A DNA stretch of 64,000 bases from Atlantibacter sp. RC6 (GTDB taxonomy: Bacteria; Pseudomonadota; Gammaproteobacteria; Enterobacterales; Enterobacteriaceae). Below the pieces are notes generated by a model. That model was not told where the DNA came from and did no database searches. It was given only the letters and a program-made list of their open reading frames with translations. The translations under genes and the position numbers were made by a program. This document shows, in pieces, positions 38,199 through 50,932 of this stretch; the first letter of the stretch is position 1; the number at the start of each line of letters is the position of its first letter. The stretch lies in contig NZ_JACHZE010000007.1 of assembly GCF_014193285.1 (NCBI RefSeq), positions 124,001 through 188,000 on the forward strand, written 5' to 3'.

Positions 38199-39176
38199 TT
38201 AACCCGTAATAAAATGGTCGTGCCCTTTGCCGGTGATTTCAACCGGCTCGCCGTCGCGGGTGAAGTGCAGTCCTTCCACATCCGCCGTGATCTGCCCGAT
38301 GCAGGTAAAGGGAACGCCCAGCCTGCCCAGCGCCACGTCAATCACGCCACGGTTAAGTTCCGGCACGGTAAAGCACAGTTCATAATCTTCACCACCGGTC
38401 AGCGCGAACAGTTCAGCCTGTTCGGGGCTGACGTTTTCACGCAGCGCATCCGAGAACGGCAGCGCGTCCAGCGCCACTTTCGCGCCGCAGTCGCTGGCCT
38501 TGAGAATATGCGCCAGATCGGAGATCAACCCATCGGAGAGATCGATCGCGCTGCTGGCGATATCGCGCAGCGCCTGGCCCTGCAAAATACGCGGCGTGGG
38601 GCGTAAATGGCGCTGTAACAGATAATTCGCCTGAGTAAGATTGTTCACCGTTAAGCGCTGCTGCAACATCGCCAGGCCTGCGGCGCTGTCGCCCGGCGTA
38701 CCGGTGACGTAGATCCAGTCGCCCGGTTTGGCCCCGGAGCGCTTCAGGGCGCGACCGTTCGGCACAAAGCCGTGGATACCCAGCGTCATCGAGAGCGGCC
38801 CACGGGTGGTGTCGCCGCCAATCAGCTGCATATCGTAATAATTTAATAGCTCAAACAGACTGTCGCTAAAGGCTTCCAGCCACGCTTCGTCGACGTCCGG
38901 CAGGGTTAATGCCAGCGTCAACCACGCGGGATCGGCGCCCATCGCGGCTAAATCACTGAGGTTGACCGCCAGCGCTTTGTAGCCCAAATCGCGCGGGTCG
39001 ATATCCGGCAGAAAATGGATACCGCTCACCAGCGTGTCGGTGCTTATTGCCAGCGTTTGTTTTTCCGGAACCGTCAGCAGTGCGCAATCGTCACCGATAC
39101 CGGTTTCCACATCACGTCGAGAGCTTCTCACGCGATCAAAATAACGGGCAATAAGGGAAAACTCGCCGCATGCCAT
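38199..39176 (-). CDS. thiL: Thiamine-monophosphate kinase
   Basis: The 325-residue ATP-dependent kinase makes thiamine diphosphate and has the same length as E. coli ThiL. It begins [16 protein letters not shown] with GIGDDCALL, and has [13 protein letters not shown] and [10 protein letters not shown] motifs of the PurM-like fold. It is 58 bases downstream of nusB in the nrdR-ribD-ribE-nusB-thiL cluster. In E. coli the next gene is pgpA; here thiL is the last gene. Confidence 0.97.
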   Translation of the reverse strand: MACGEFSLIARYFDRVRSSRRDVETGIGDDCALLTVPEKQTLAISTDTLVSGIHFLPDIDPRDLGYKALAVNLSDLAAMGADPAWLTLALTLPDVDEAWLEAFSDSLFELLNYYDMQLIGGDTTRGPLSMTLGIHGFVPNGRALKRSGAKPGDWIYVTGTPGDSAAGLAMLQQRLTVNNLTQANYLLQRHLRPTPRILQGQALRDIASSAIDLSDGLISDLAHILKASDCGAKVALDALPFSDALRENVSPEQAELFALTGGEDYELCFTVPELNRGVIDVALGRLGVPFTCIGQITADVEGLHFTRDGEPVEITGKGHDHFITG

Positions 39177-39234
39177 GCGTTATGCCTCGCAGAAAAAGAG
39201 AAAGGCCGGATAAATGTCCGGCCAGAGGATTGGC

Positions 39235-39654
39235 TTACTTGCGATTGGGGCGGATTTGCGGAGCGGCTTTGTCCAGCACGCCGTTGACGAACTTGTGACT
39301 ATCTTCAGCACCGAAGGTTTTCGCCAGCTCAATCGCTTCGTTGATAGCAACTTTATAAGGCACATCCTGACGCTTAGAAAGTTCATACAGCGCGATACGC
39401 AGTACCGCTTTCTCTACCTGGCCCAGCTCGTCGAGCATGCGCGACAGGTAGGGTTGCATCAGGCCATCGAGATACGCGCTGTTGGTCGCCACTCCGGCCA
39501 GCAGTTCACGAAAGTACAGCACGTCCACGTCTTTGACGTCCTGTTCCGCCAGGAACTGGTATTCAACATCAGCGATGTCGTTCTGGGACAACTGCCAGGA
39601 GTAAAGTGCCTGGACGGCACATTCACGGGCGCGGCGACGAGCAGCAGGTTTCAC
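39235..39654 (-). CDS. nusB: Transcription antitermination factor NusB
   Basis: The 139-residue all-helical protein is the same length as in E. coli. It starts [20 protein letters not shown] and has the Arg-rich N-terminus that binds boxA RNA with NusE. It is needed for antitermination on rRNA operons. It lies 16 bases after ribE. Confidence 0.97.
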   Translation of the reverse strand: MKPAARRRARECAVQALYSWQLSQNDIADVEYQFLAEQDVKDVDVLYFRELLAGVATNSAYLDGLMQPYLSRMLDELGQVEKAVLRIALYELSKRQDVPYKVAINEAIELAKTFGAEDSHKFVNGVLDKAAPQIRPNRK

Positions 39655-39670
39655 GGAATTCCCCTTAAAA

Positions 39671-40141
39671 TCAGGCCTTGATGGCTTTCAATACATTAAT
39701 CATTTCAAGCGCGGTAAGGGCTGCTTCAGCACCTTTGTTACCGGCTTTTGTGCCAGCGCGTTCGATGGCTTGTTCAATACTTTCAGTGGTGAGTACGCCG
39801 AACGCTACCGGGATTTCGCTCTCCTGGGCAACGTGCGCCAGGCCGTTGCTGGCACCACCGGCAACGTATTCGAAGTGCGCGGTACCGCCACGGATCACCG
39901 TACCCAGCGCGATCACCGCATCGTATTTGCCGGTTTTCGCCAGTGCGCCCGCCGCCAGCGGCAGTTCATAAGCGCCAGGAACCCAAACCACGGTGATGTT
40001 TTCATCTTTAACCTGGCCGATACGCTTCAGCGCGTCGATAGCGCCTTCCAGCAGGCTGTCGTTGATGAAGTTGTTAAAACGCGCGATGGTGATGGCGACG
40101 CGAGCGTCCGGGGTAGCAACAGTAGCTTCGATAACGTTCAT
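39671..40141 (-). CDS. ribE: 6,7-dimethyl-8-ribityllumazine synthase
   Basis: The 156-residue enzyme condenses 5-amino-6-ribitylamino-uracil with 3,4-dihydroxy-2-butanone 4-phosphate, the penultimate riboflavin step. Motifs are [27 protein letters not shown] and [15 protein letters not shown], with the catalytic His. The start [12 protein letters not shown] at 40141 matches E. coli; 7 extra residues upstream are rejected. Known elsewhere as ribH. Confidence 0.97.
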   Translation of the reverse strand: MNVIEATVATPDARVAITIARFNNFINDSLLEGAIDALKRIGQVKDENITVVWVPGAYELPLAAGALAKTGKYDAVIALGTVIRGGTAHFEYVAGGASNGLAHVAQESEIPVAFGVLTTESIEQAIERAGTKAGNKGAEAALTALEMINVLKAIKA

Positions 40142-40231
40142 ACTCTTCCTTAACGGGTTCATTTGTGGCCCCGCAGGGGGGCGGATTCTATCATGTTTTT
40201 TTATGGGCTGCTTACGTTTTAAAACTCAGCG

Positions 40232-41335
40232 TTATTGCAGCGTCAGCCGGAGACACAAATCCGGGCCAACCGGACGTATCTCGCTGAATTTAAATGCGGG
40301 CGCATCCGCCAGCTTTTCAAGGCCAGGCAGAGCAAATAAACCGCGCGCGTCGCTGCCTAACAGCTTCGGCGCGATATACAGCACAATTTCGTCCACCACG
40401 CCCGCCTGTAACAGCGCGCCGGAGAGTTCGGCACCCGCTTCCACCCAAATGGTGTTCACCTGGCGTTTGCCTAGCTGCATCATCAACACCACCAGATCCA
40501 GATGGCCGTTGTGCTCCGGCACCGGCAGTTGGGTTACGCCTTGCGGCCATTGCGCATCGTCAGGACGCGTGCGCGCCAGCCAGGTTTCGCCGGGCTGATG
40601 GATAATTTTATGCTCAGGCGTCACCCGGTTTTGCGAGTCGATCACGATGCGGGTCGGCATCCGCAGTTGGTCTTCGGGATACAGCGCCTGGGTGTCGGCG
40701 TCTAATTCATTCCAGCGCACGGTGAGCGAGGGGTTATCCGCCAGCACCGTGGCGCTACTGGTAAGGATAGCGCTACTTTGCGACCGGAAGCGCTGCACGT
40801 CGCGACGCGATTCGGCAGAGGTGATCCACTGGCTTTCGCCGCTGGCCATGGCGGTGCGACCGTCTAACGACGCGCCGAGCTTAAGCTGCACAAACGGGAA
40901 GCCGGTGCGCATCCGCTTCAAAAAGCCTTTATTCAGGGCTTCGGCTTCATTCATCATCAGGCCGTGGCTGACTTCGATGCCTTCCTGCTTCAGACGATAC
41001 AACCCGCGCCCGGCAACCTGCGGATTCGGGTCCTGCATCGCGGCGACCACGCGGCTCACGCCCGCAGCGATTAACGCCTCGCAGCACGGCGGCGTGCGGC
41101 CATGATGGCTGCACGGTTCCAGAGTGACATAGGCGGTGGCGCCTCGGGCTTTTTCGCCCGCCATGCGCAGCGCATGCACTTCAGCGTGGGGTTCCCCGGC
41201 GCGATAGTGAAAACCTTCGCCCACCACCTCGCCGTCGCGCGCAATCACGCAGCCGACGTTGGGATTAGGGGAAGTAGTAAAACGACCGCGCTGCGCCAGT
41301 TTCAGCGCCCGCGCCATGAAAATCTCATCCTGCAT
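40232..41335 (-). CDS. ribD: Bifunctional riboflavin deaminase/reductase RibD
   Basis: The 367-residue protein has the same length as in E. coli. The N-terminal deaminase domain has the zinc site HAEVHALR and PCSHHGRTPPC; the C-terminal reductase domain (about 147-367) has KLGASLDGRTAMASGESQWI. It performs two successive steps of riboflavin synthesis. It is 5 bases after nrdR and 90 bases before ribE. Confidence 0.97.
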   Translation of the reverse strand: MQDEIFMARALKLAQRGRFTTSPNPNVGCVIARDGEVVGEGFHYRAGEPHAEVHALRMAGEKARGATAYVTLEPCSHHGRTPPCCEALIAAGVSRVVAAMQDPNPQVAGRGLYRLKQEGIEVSHGLMMNEAEALNKGFLKRMRTGFPFVQLKLGASLDGRTAMASGESQWITSAESRRDVQRFRSQSSAILTSSATVLADNPSLTVRWNELDADTQALYPEDQLRMPTRIVIDSQNRVTPEHKIIHQPGETWLARTRPDDAQWPQGVTQLPVPEHNGHLDLVVLMMQLGKRQVNTIWVEAGAELSGALLQAGVVDEIVLYIAPKLLGSDARGLFALPGLEKLADAPAFKFSEIRPVGPDLCLRLTLQ

Positions 41336-41340
41336 CGGGC

Positions 41341-41901
<561 letters not shown>

Positions 41902-41939
41902 CTAGCATTAATGCAATAAAAACACACAGGATTGTCACA

Positions 41940-42488
41940 ATGAGAACCGCTTACACATCTTTGTTCCTCGTTACGCCGTTATTGCTCGCCGCCTGCGCAC
42001 CGCAAAGTGAAGTCCGCCAGATGCATAACAGCGTCAGCACGCTCAATAAAGAGATGGGCAAACTGCAGCAGGAGACCATTAAGATCACCCAGCAAAACGC
42101 CCTGAACGCGCGTTCGCAAAGCGGCGTCTATTTATTACCCGGCGCCAATACCCCGGCGCGGTTGAATAGCCAGTTGGGGATGATGAAAATGTCGCTGGCG
42201 AATGTGGCGGCGGATGCCAACGGAACCCTCGCCACGCTGCGCATCCAGGGTGAATCCACGACACCGTTCCCGGCGTTTACCGGAACCATCGAGTGGGGCC
42301 AGTTACAGGGAACGACGGAAAACTATCAGGAAGTTAACGTCCAGAACCAACAGTTCAGCGCGCCCGCCAGCATCCTGGCACCGAGCGATGTCTCGATTCC
42401 CGTCAAGCTAAACGGGATTACCCCTGATCAACTGGGCTTTGTGCGTATTCACGACATCCAGCCGCTGCAAGCTCCCGCCATGCAATAA
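41940..42488 (+). CDS. yajI: YajI family lipoprotein
   Basis: The 182-residue protein starts MRTAYTSLFLVTPLLLAAC, with a lipobox LAAC (Cys20). The core QSEVRQM, SVSTLNKEM, SGVYLLPGANTPARL and QLGFVRIHDIQPL matches E. coli YajI (179 residues). The function is unknown. The ATG at 41940 places the lipoprotein signal at the N-terminus; a longer frame from 41865 would bury it. It is divergent from nrdR. Confidence 0.9.
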   Translation: MRTAYTSLFLVTPLLLAACAPQSEVRQMHNSVSTLNKEMGKLQQETIKITQQNALNARSQSGVYLLPGANTPARLNSQLGMMKMSLANVAADANGTLATLRIQGESTTPFPAFTGTIEWGQLQGTTENYQEVNVQNQQFSAPASILAPSDVSIPVKLNGITPDQLGFVRIHDIQPLQAPAMQ

Positions 42489-42494
42489 CTCACG

Positions 42495-42526
42495 GGCCGG
42501 ATCGCCCCGGCCTTGTTACTTTTTTC
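42495..42526 (+). terminator. Probable terminator of yajI
   Basis: GGCCGG (42495-42500) pairs with CCGGCC (42507-42512), followed by TTGTTACTTTTTTC. The stem is short but GC-rich. Confidence 0.6.
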
Positions 42527-42602
42527 ACATTTAAAACCGCTTTTTATTATTCATCAAGCCGATGTTCGGATAGAATCCATTGCCCAATGTGTATAAACGT
42601 GA

Positions 42603-42618
42603 ACGCAATCGTTTACGC
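42603..42618 (+). promoter_or_regulatory. PurR/CytR-like operator in the tsx upstream region
   Basis: ACGCAATCGTTTACGC matches the PurR operator consensus ACGCAAACGTTTGCGT at 13 of 16 positions and also has the half-sites used by CytR. It lies about 150 bases before the tsx start. In E. coli tsx responds to nucleoside and purine regulators with CRP. A CRP-like TGTGA is seen at 42631 and 42651 without convincing partners. Confidence 0.4.
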
Positions 42619-42765
42619 ATAAAGCAAGAATGTGAAACAACACATATTTTTGTGAGCAATGATTTCTATAATAGTGACCAGAATAACACCTCCCGTTCAG
42701 GCCGTTGGGAGAGCACGACTTACCTTATCTCCCGTTGGGGATTTCATCTAAAAGTGGCAATAACC

Positions 42766-43650
42766 ATGAAAAAAATTGTTTTAGCTGCCGGTGCGGCACT
42801 GGCGCTTTCCGCTTCTTTCTCTTCCAGCGCGGAAGAAACCAATAAACCTGAATACCTGTCTGACTGGTGGCACCAGAGCGTCAACGTGGTGGGCAGCTAC
42901 CACACCCGTTTCGGACCGCAGCTGCGTAACGACACCTATCTCGAATACGAAGCTTTCGCCAAAAAAGACTGGTTTGATTTCTACGGCTACGTGGATGCGC
43001 CGCGCTTCTTCGGCGGCGACAGCAATGCGCGTGGTATCTGGAACCACGGCTCTCCGCTGTTTATGGAGATCGAGCCGCGCTTCTCTATCGACAAACTGAC
43101 CGGCACCAGCCTGGCGTTTGGTCCGTTTAAAGAGTGGTATTTCGCTAACAACTATATCTACGATATGGGCCGCAACGCCTCTGGCCGCCAGAGCACCTGG
43201 TATATGGGTCTGGGCACCGATATCGACACCGGCCTGCCGATGAGCCTGTCCATGAACGTGTATGCTAAATACCAGTGGCAGAACTATGGCGCGGCGAACG
43301 AAAACGAGTGGGACGGCTACCGTTTCAAAGTGAAATACTTTGTGCCGATCACCCCGCTGTGGGGCGGCAACCTGAACTATATCGGCTTCACCAACTTTGA
43401 CTGGGGTTCCGAACTGGGCGACAAAGATTTCCGCGACCTGAACGGCAATAAAGCCCGTACCAACAACTCGATCGCTTCCAGCCACATCCTGTCGCTGAAC
43501 TACGATCACTTCCATTATGCGGTGGTTGCGCGTTACTGGCACAACGGCGGCCAGTGGGCGGATGACGCGGAGCTGAACTTCGGCAACGGTCCGTTCAACG
43601 TGAAATCCACCGGCTGGGGTGGCTACCTGGTGGTAGGTTATAACTTCTAA
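42766..43650 (+). CDS. tsx: Tsx nucleoside-specific outer-membrane channel
   Basis: The 294-residue protein has the same length as E. coli Tsx. It has a signal peptide ([22 protein letters not shown]) and a 12-strand beta-barrel with alternating aromatic residues, ending in the outer-membrane C-terminal Phe (GYLVVGYNF). It admits nucleosides and is a phage T6/colicin K receptor in E. coli. The start at 42766 gives the signal peptide; the frame remains open 62 codons upstream without family support. Confidence 0.97.
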   Translation: MKKIVLAAGAALALSASFSSSAEETNKPEYLSDWWHQSVNVVGSYHTRFGPQLRNDTYLEYEAFAKKDWFDFYGYVDAPRFFGGDSNARGIWNHGSPLFMEIEPRFSIDKLTGTSLAFGPFKEWYFANNYIYDMGRNASGRQSTWYMGLGTDIDTGLPMSLSMNVYAKYQWQNYGAANENEWDGYRFKVKYFVPITPLWGGNLNYIGFTNFDWGSELGDKDFRDLNGNKARTNNSIASSHILSLNYDHFHYAVVARYWHNGGQWADDAELNFGNGPFNVKSTGWGGYLVVGYNF

Positions 43651-43657
43651 GTTGTTA

Positions 43658-43684
43658 CGCCGGTCATGCTATGACCGGCGTTTC
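43658..43684 (+). terminator. Terminator of tsx
   Basis: CGCCGGTCAT (43658-43667) pairs perfectly with ATGACCGGCG (43671-43680), followed by TTTCTTT. Confidence 0.85.
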
Positions 43685-43686
43685 TT

Positions 43687-45084
43687 TCACTCTACGCAGC
43701 GTAACGCCAGCCTTTGATCCAGCAGCCACGGGCGCAAATACCCCACGGTATTGGATAACGGTAAAACGTCCTCAGAAAGCTTAATCCCCAGCTCGCGTTG
43801 AATATAATCACGCCGTGCGACAATGCGCGCCCACATAGCCGGGTAATCCCTTGCCAACGCTTCACGTAGCGCCGCATCGGCAAGCGCCACGGTATCTTCA
43901 ATGCTGGCTCCGGCATACCCTGCCCGTGACGGAATGATATCGATTTGCAGCAGCATCCCGCTGGCTAAGGGGATGACGGAATCAGGCATTATCGGCGAAC
44001 ACATCCACTCTTCATCCGCCACGAGATGGCCGGGATTCAGGTGCCAGTGATACTCGTTTTTCGGCAGCAGGGTTTCGATCAGCTGGTAAATTTCCCCGCC
44101 GGTGACCCCGACGCGCATTTCTTCAAGCCAGCCCACCACCGCGCGGTAGTAAGGGATCGCCACCACGTCGAGATAATCCGCCACTGCCGGATTGAGCTCG
44201 GTTTCATTCGCCACCACATACGCGGCGCGGCTGCTTAGCCCGCCTTTATAGCTGGTGGTTAACGAGAACTTATCCCCGCGCTGAATCACCTTATCGCCTG
44301 GATAAAGGTTGGCATTGGCGAAGCGATCGCCGGTAGCGGCAATCATAATCACGTTATTAGCCTGCCCTTCCGCCGCCAGCAACGCCCCGATCTGTTTTTC
44401 AGTTTTACCCGGTTCGATAGCGTTGAGCGCCCGAAGGATGGCCGTTGAGGCAAGGTTTGCGCCGTACTCGTAGTGCGCCAGCTCATTGGCATTGTTGATG
44501 ATGCGCGCCCCGTTGGCCGGGGAGATAAACACGCCGGTGGCGTTAACCAGCACGCAACCGGATGGCACCGCTGCGCGCAGCGAATCCAGAATAAACGCCG
44601 GCACATCGAATAGCTGAGTATTGTCATCATGCTCGCTGGTAAACAGCTTCCAGCCCGCCACACCGATGCGTTTTTTACCCGCCAGGCCCGCTAAACGCAG
44701 CGTGTCCGGCAGCGAAACCGCGTTAGTCATCGGCTGATTGGGCAATGAGAACCACGGCGCATGCACCACGCGGTTTTCCAGCCGGGCGTGGGCCGCCAGC
44801 TTGAGGTTTTCATTACCCAGTACCAGCACCGCCTCGCCATCCTGATGCAGCACCAGCAGCGCCTCTTCAAAGCGCGGGATAAACCCGGTCAGGTATTCGA
44901 AATTCGCTCCGTGCTCTTTATCGGCATAGACAATCAACGTTTCCAGCGACAGTTGCGCCATACGCTCCAGCACCCGGTCCTTGCGTTTTTTCAGCGTGGC
45001 ATCCGTCAGGGTTACAGACGGTACGGCCTGCCAGCAGTCCGGCTGGGGAACAGGTTTGACAACGATGCGGCGGGGTTTAGTCAT
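43687..45084 (-). CDS. M24/creatinase-fold protein, metal ligands largely missing
   Basis: The 465-residue protein has an N-terminal creatinase-N-like domain (about 30-170) and a C-terminal pita-bread domain (about 200-440). In active M24 peptidases the two metal Asp lie in D-x-G...SDxTRT. Here the matching segment reads FSLTTSYKGGLSSRAAYV, with no Asp. The His (NPGHLVADEEW) and a final Glu (ASIEDTVAL) remain, and the other Glu is Asp (LLQIDIIP). Either it is a metal-independent creatinase-like hydrolase or it lost peptidase activity. It sits between tsx and secF, where E. coli has yajD, and is convergent with tsx. Confidence 0.8.
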   Translation of the reverse strand: MTKPRRIVVKPVPQPDCWQAVPSVTLTDATLKKRKDRVLERMAQLSLETLIVYADKEHGANFEYLTGFIPRFEEALLVLHQDGEAVLVLGNENLKLAAHARLENRVVHAPWFSLPNQPMTNAVSLPDTLRLAGLAGKKRIGVAGWKLFTSEHDDNTQLFDVPAFILDSLRAAVPSGCVLVNATGVFISPANGARIINNANELAHYEYGANLASTAILRALNAIEPGKTEKQIGALLAAEGQANNVIMIAATGDRFANANLYPGDKVIQRGDKFSLTTSYKGGLSSRAAYVVANETELNPAVADYLDVVAIPYYRAVVGWLEEMRVGVTGGEIYQLIETLLPKNEYHWHLNPGHLVADEEWMCSPIMPDSVIPLASGMLLQIDIIPSRAGYAGASIEDTVALADAALREALARDYPAMWARIVARRDYIQRELGIKLSEDVLPLSNTVGYLRPWLLDQRLALRCVE

Positions 45085-45162
45085 GGCAAATCGCTCCTTG
45101 TCATCAGGTGTTATGATCCTGGCCGATCCACAGTAAACATTGCGCCGCCAACAGGCAAAAAA

Positions 45163-45186
45163 AATCCCGGCCAGTTGGCCGGGATT
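45163..45186 (-). terminator. Terminator downstream of secF
   Basis: AATCCCGGCC and GGCCGGGATT form a 10-base stem. On the minus strand it is followed by a run of eight T, so it terminates the tgt-yajC-secD-secF transcript. Confidence 0.88.
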
Positions 45187-45204
45187 GTATTTACGCTTTG
45201 CGCA

Positions 45205-46176
45205 TTAAGGCAGAATCGAAGGCTGATCGGCGCCCTCTTTCTCCACTTTCTGCTGGATAAGATGCTCGCGCTTCATACCCAGTTTCAACGCCAGTGCGGA
45301 CGCCACATAGATCGACGACGCGGTACCGATGGAAACACCGATCAGCATGGTCAGGGAGAAGCCCTGCAGCATGGTGCCGCCAAACAGATACAGCATCAGG
45401 ATCACCACCAGGGTGGTACCGGAGGTGATCAAGGTACGGTGCAGCGTCTGGGTCAATGACACGTTAAAGATTTCGTAAGGCGTCCCGCGACGGATCTTGC
45501 GGAAGTTTTCACGAATACGGTCAGATACCACGATGCTGTCGTTCAGCGAGTAGCCGATAACCGACATCAGCGACGCCACAATCGTCAGGTCCACTTCGAT
45601 ATGGAACAGCGACAGTACGCCCATGGTGATCACCACGTCGTGCGCCAGCGCGATAACCACGCCCGCTGCCAGACGCCACTCAAAGCGGAACCCGACGTAC
45701 ACGAGAATGGAGAGCAGCGCCACCAACAGCGCCATTGCGCCGGTTTGCGCCAGTTCCGCGCCCACGCTCGGGCCGACGAACTCAATACGCTTCACCACGG
45801 CATTCTGGCTGGTGGCGTCGTTAATCACGCTCACCACTTTGCTACCCAGAACCTGGCCACCGGTTGCGCCTTCCGCCGGCGGCATACGCACCATAATGTC
45901 GCGGCTGCTGCCGAAGTTTTGCAGCAGCGGATCTTCAAAGCCCGCTTTCACCAGCGATTCACGCATCAGATCCATATCCGCTGGTTTTTCCAGCGAAATT
46001 TCAATGACCGTACCGCCGGTGAAATCGAGACCCCAGTTAAAGCCTTTTACGCCAATGATAATAATCGAGGCGATAAGCAGCAGACCTGAGATGCCGAAGG
46101 CCCAGTAATCCCAGCGCATAAAGTCATAGACTCTACGGCCATGGTTCAATTGTTCAACAGTATAATCCTGTGCCAC
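45205..46176 (-). CDS. secF: Protein translocase subunit SecF
   Basis: The 323-residue RND-type membrane protein has the same length as in E. coli. It has six helices and a periplasmic P1-like domain after the first helix. Conserved segments are [28 protein letters not shown] and [19 protein letters not shown]. With SecD and YajC it uses the proton gradient to assist release of exported proteins. It is 10 bases after secD. Confidence 0.98.
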   Translation of the reverse strand: MAQDYTVEQLNHGRRVYDFMRWDYWAFGISGLLLIASIIIIGVKGFNWGLDFTGGTVIEISLEKPADMDLMRESLVKAGFEDPLLQNFGSSRDIMVRMPPAEGATGGQVLGSKVVSVINDATSQNAVVKRIEFVGPSVGAELAQTGAMALLVALLSILVYVGFRFEWRLAAGVVIALAHDVVITMGVLSLFHIEVDLTIVASLMSVIGYSLNDSIVVSDRIRENFRKIRRGTPYEIFNVSLTQTLHRTLITSGTTLVVILMLYLFGGTMLQGFSLTMLIGVSIGTASSIYVASALALKLGMKREHLIQQKVEKEGADQPSILP

Positions 46177-46186
46177 AACGCACTCC

Positions 46187-48034
46187 TCAAATAGACAGCT
46201 TCTTGATGCGTTTGCCGCCGTACAGCAGGTTCACGATGGCACGAGTACCGACGATCGCGGTAAACATGGAAGTCGCCACGCCAATGCCGGTGGTAATTGC
46301 AAAGCCTTTAATCGCCCCGGTACCCACTGCGTACAGGATCAGCACCTTAATCAGCGTGGTCACGTTGGCATCAAAGATGGAACTGAACGCGCCTTTATAG
46401 CCTTCGTCGATCGCCTGCTGCACTGAACGCCCGTTGCTCAACTCTTCTTTGATACGTTCGTTGATCAGTACGTTGGCGTCCACCGCCACCGCAAGGGTTA
46501 ACACGATCCCCGCAATACCCGGCATGGTGAGCGTTGCCCCCGGCAACAGCGACATAATCCCGACAATCAGCACCAGGTTGGCGATCAGCGCCGTAGTGGC
46601 AATCAGACCAAACTTCTTATAGAAGACGATCATAAACAGAATGGAGACCGCCAGGCCCGCCAGACAGGCTTCCAGACCTTGGGTAATATTCTGCATACCC
46701 AGCGTTGGGCCGATGGTGCGTTCTTCAACAATCTGAATCGGCGCAATCAACGCACCGGCACGCAGCAGCAGCGACAGCTGGCGCGCTTCGTTCGGGTTGT
46801 TGATGCCGGTGATGCGGAAGCTGTTGCCCAGACGCGACTGAATATTCGCCACGTTGATGACTTCTTCCTGCTTAGCCAGAATCGCACGACCGTTGGCGTC
46901 TTTTTTACCGCTGTCTTTATATTCCACAAACAGGGTCGCCATCGGCTTACCGATATTGTCCTTGGTGAAATTCGACATGATGTTACCGCCCGCGCTATCC
47001 AGTGAAATGTTCACCTGCGGTTGGTTGTATTCATCGGTGCTGGACGTGGAGTCGGTGATATGGTCGCCGGTTAAGATCACGCGTTTGAACAGCACAACCG
47101 GCTGCCCTTCACGGGTTTGCTTCACTTCGGAGTCGCCCGGAACGCGGCCAGCCGCCGCAGCGGATGGATCGACGTTGGTATTGACCAGACGGAATTCCAG
47201 CGTCGCGGTCGCGCCCAGAATCTCTTTAGCGCGCGCCGTGTCCTGGATACCCGGCAGCTCGACCACGATACGGTCAGCGCCCTGGCGTTGAACCAGCGGT
47301 TCCGCCACGCCCAGTTGGTTTACACGGTTACGCAGAATGTTGATGTTCTGCTGTACCGCGTACTCACGCGCTTCTTTCAGACGTTCGTCGGTCATGACCG
47401 CACGCAGCGCGTTATCGCCCTGGCTGGAGATCACCAGATCGCGATGGCGCGGCGAGAGATAAGAAATCGCTTCATTGCGGGCATTGCTGTCGCGAAAGAC
47501 GATATTCAAACCGTAATTATCGGCTTTACGCACGTTGGTGTACGCGATGCCTTTTTCACGCAGGTCGCTACGCAGGCTGTCCATGTTCTGCTCCTGGAGC
47601 TTGCCCAGCGCAGTATCCATATCCACTTCCATCAGGAAGTGAACGCCGCCGCGCAGGTCGAGACCCAGCTTCATCGGCTCAGCATTAATCGACGTTAACC
47701 AGCGCGGGGTTGCCGGCGCGAGGTTAAGCGCGACTACATAGTTATCACCCAGAACTTCCATCAGCGCTTCACGCGCGCGTAGCTGGGTGTCCGTGGAATC
47801 GAAGCGCGCAAGAATACTGCCTTGCTCCAGCGCTACAGACTTCGCGGTAATTTTTTGTTGATTTAAGGTGTTCTGGACCTGATTCAGCGTTTGCTCACTG
47901 GCGGCGACGCCGCGCGCGCCAGTGATCTGAACAGCCGGATCCTCACCATACAGGTTGGGAAGGGCATAAAGCAGGCCGACGACAATAACGACGACCAGCA
48001 TGATGTACTTCCACAAAGGATAACGGTTTAACAC
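46187..48034 (-). CDS. secD: Protein translocase subunit SecD
   Basis: The 615-residue protein is the same length as in E. coli. The first helix is at the N-terminus ([20 protein letters not shown]), followed by a large periplasmic domain starting with [15 protein letters not shown] and five further helices. [14 protein letters not shown] is the conserved RND segment. It is central in the yajC-secD-secF operon. Confidence 0.98.
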   Translation of the reverse strand: MLNRYPLWKYIMLVVVIVVGLLYALPNLYGEDPAVQITGARGVAASEQTLNQVQNTLNQQKITAKSVALEQGSILARFDSTDTQLRAREALMEVLGDNYVVALNLAPATPRWLTSINAEPMKLGLDLRGGVHFLMEVDMDTALGKLQEQNMDSLRSDLREKGIAYTNVRKADNYGLNIVFRDSNARNEAISYLSPRHRDLVISSQGDNALRAVMTDERLKEAREYAVQQNINILRNRVNQLGVAEPLVQRQGADRIVVELPGIQDTARAKEILGATATLEFRLVNTNVDPSAAAAGRVPGDSEVKQTREGQPVVLFKRVILTGDHITDSTSSTDEYNQPQVNISLDSAGGNIMSNFTKDNIGKPMATLFVEYKDSGKKDANGRAILAKQEEVINVANIQSRLGNSFRITGINNPNEARQLSLLLRAGALIAPIQIVEERTIGPTLGMQNITQGLEACLAGLAVSILFMIVFYKKFGLIATTALIANLVLIVGIMSLLPGATLTMPGIAGIVLTLAVAVDANVLINERIKEELSNGRSVQQAIDEGYKGAFSSIFDANVTTLIKVLILYAVGTGAIKGFAITTGIGVATSMFTAIVGTRAIVNLLYGGKRIKKLSI

Positions 48035-48061
48035 GGCAGTTCCCTTTGGGAAAACGAAAGA

Positions 48062-48394
48062 TTACAGCGCCTTCATGGTGCCTTTCGGCAGGACGGCTGC
48101 GACGAAGTCACGCTTGATGACCACTTCAGTGGTGTCGTTCAGTGCGATAGCGATGTAGCCGCTTTCCGCTACTTTCGTCACGCGACCAACCAGACCGCCG
48201 TTAGTCAGCACTTCATCACCCTTGGCGATGGAGTCCATCAGCTTTTTATGCTCTTTGGTGCGCTTTTGCTGCGGACGCAGGATCATGAAATAGAAAATCA
48301 GACCAAACACCACCAGCATCAGAATCAGTGACATCGGGCTACCCTGCGCCGGAGCACCTGTTGCCGCTACCGCATCAGAAATGAAAAAGCTCAT
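48062..48394 (-). CDS. yajC: Sec translocon accessory complex subunit YajC
   Basis: The 110-residue protein has a single transmembrane helix (about 20-41, SLILMLVVFGLIFYFMILRPQQ) and a basic cytoplasmic tail. It is the same length as E. coli YajC, is part of the SecDF-YajC complex, and lies between tgt and secD. Confidence 0.97.
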   Translation of the reverse strand: MSFFISDAVAATGAPAQGSPMSLILMLVVFGLIFYFMILRPQQKRTKEHKKLMDSIAKGDEVLTNGGLVGRVTKVAESGYIAIALNDTTEVVIKRDFVAAVLPKGTMKAL

Positions 48395-48415
48395 TAAAAT
48401 TCCCTCATTATTTAA

Positions 48416-49576
<1,161 letters not shown>

Positions 49577-49651
49577 TTATGCTTACAGCGTGGAGTGAGC
49601 CCCGCGCTGAAAATCAATAACGCCCGGTTAAGGCGTTATTTGGTCATGGTT

Positions 49652-50728
49652 TTATTGGTCCTGGCCGATTTGCTCAGTCATCGCCGACGGATTGTACGTG
49701 ATAAACATCGCATCTCCGTAACTAAAAAAGCGATACTGCGCGCTTACCGCCTGTTGGTAAGCGTTCATGGTGTGGCGATACCCGGCAAAGGCCGACACCA
49801 GCATGATCAGCGTGGATTCCGGCAGGTGGAAATTGGTCACCAGCGCGTCGATGACTTTGTACTGATAGCCCGGATAGATAAAAATTTGGGTATCGTCGAA
49901 GAAGGGTTCGATCAGATCGTTTTTCGCCGCCTGCGCCGCGCTTTCCAGCGAGCGTACCGAGGTGGTGCCCACCGCGATCACCCGGTTGCCGCGTGCTTTA
50001 CAGGCCAGCACCGCATCCACCACATCCTGCGGCACTTCGGCATATTCAGAGTGCATGATGTGATCTTCGATGCTGTCGACGCGCACCGGCTGGAACGTCC
50101 CTGCGCCGACGTGCAGGGTGACAAACGCCATCTCCACGCCCTTCTGACGCAGTTTTTCCAACAGCGGTTCATCGAAATGCAGCCCGGCAGTGGGTGCGGC
50201 GACCGCGCCCGGTTTGGCGCTGTACACCGTCTGGTACAGTTCGCGGTCGGACTCTTCATCCGGGCGGTCGATGTACGGCGGCAGCGGCATATGGCCGATG
50301 TCGTTCAGGATATCCAGCACCGGACGCGCATCATTAAATTCAATTTCGAACAGCGCGTCGTGGCGCGCCGTCATGGTGGCGTTGACGCTTTCGTCTTCCC
50401 CCAACAGCAGCTCCGCGCCCGGCTTCGGCGCTTTCGAGGCGCGCACGTGGGCCAGTACGCGCTTGTCATCCAGCATGCGCTCCACCAGCACTTCAATCTT
50501 GCCGCCGCTGGCCTTACGGCCAAACATCCGCGCCGGGATCACCCGGGTATTATTGAATACCAGCAGATCGCCCGGGTTGAGCTTTTCCAGCAGATCGGTA
50601 AAAGTGCCATGCGTCAGCGCGCCGCTTGGGCCGTCAAGAGACAGCAAACGGCAGGAACTCCGGCCTGGCAGCGGATAATGAGCAATTAAAGATTCAGGTA
50701 ATTCAAAAGAAAAATCGGCAACGCGCAT
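49652..50728 (-). CDS. queA: S-adenosylmethionine:tRNA ribosyltransferase-isomerase
   Basis: The 358-residue enzyme transfers the ribosyl group of SAM to preQ1-tRNA to make epoxyqueuosine. It starts [20 protein letters not shown]. Conserved segments include [29 protein letters not shown] and [20 protein letters not shown]. It is upstream of tgt in the same pathway and divergent from acpH across a 204-base gap. Confidence 0.98.
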   Translation of the reverse strand: MRVADFSFELPESLIAHYPLPGRSSCRLLSLDGPSGALTHGTFTDLLEKLNPGDLLVFNNTRVIPARMFGRKASGGKIEVLVERMLDDKRVLAHVRASKAPKPGAELLLGEDESVNATMTARHDALFEIEFNDARPVLDILNDIGHMPLPPYIDRPDEESDRELYQTVYSAKPGAVAAPTAGLHFDEPLLEKLRQKGVEMAFVTLHVGAGTFQPVRVDSIEDHIMHSEYAEVPQDVVDAVLACKARGNRVIAVGTTSVRSLESAAQAAKNDLIEPFFDDTQIFIYPGYQYKVIDALVTNFHLPESTLIMLVSAFAGYRHTMNAYQQAVSAQYRFFSYGDAMFITYNPSAMTEQIGQDQ

Positions 50729-50932
50729 GGCAATTCACACTAAAACGTAGAGCCTGCTTAACAGGGGTTTTTGTCAAAGCCCGGCGAGTTTTGCGCGCTA
50801 ACAGGCGCTATTGCTCACCAGCAAGTAAAATGGTCTGTTAATCCAGCTCGAAAAAACAGGCGCTATAGTCTAGTGCCGGGGCGCTTTAGCTGCAACCCGT
50901 TCACCTTGTTAACGCTTTTATTGGGATAATAT

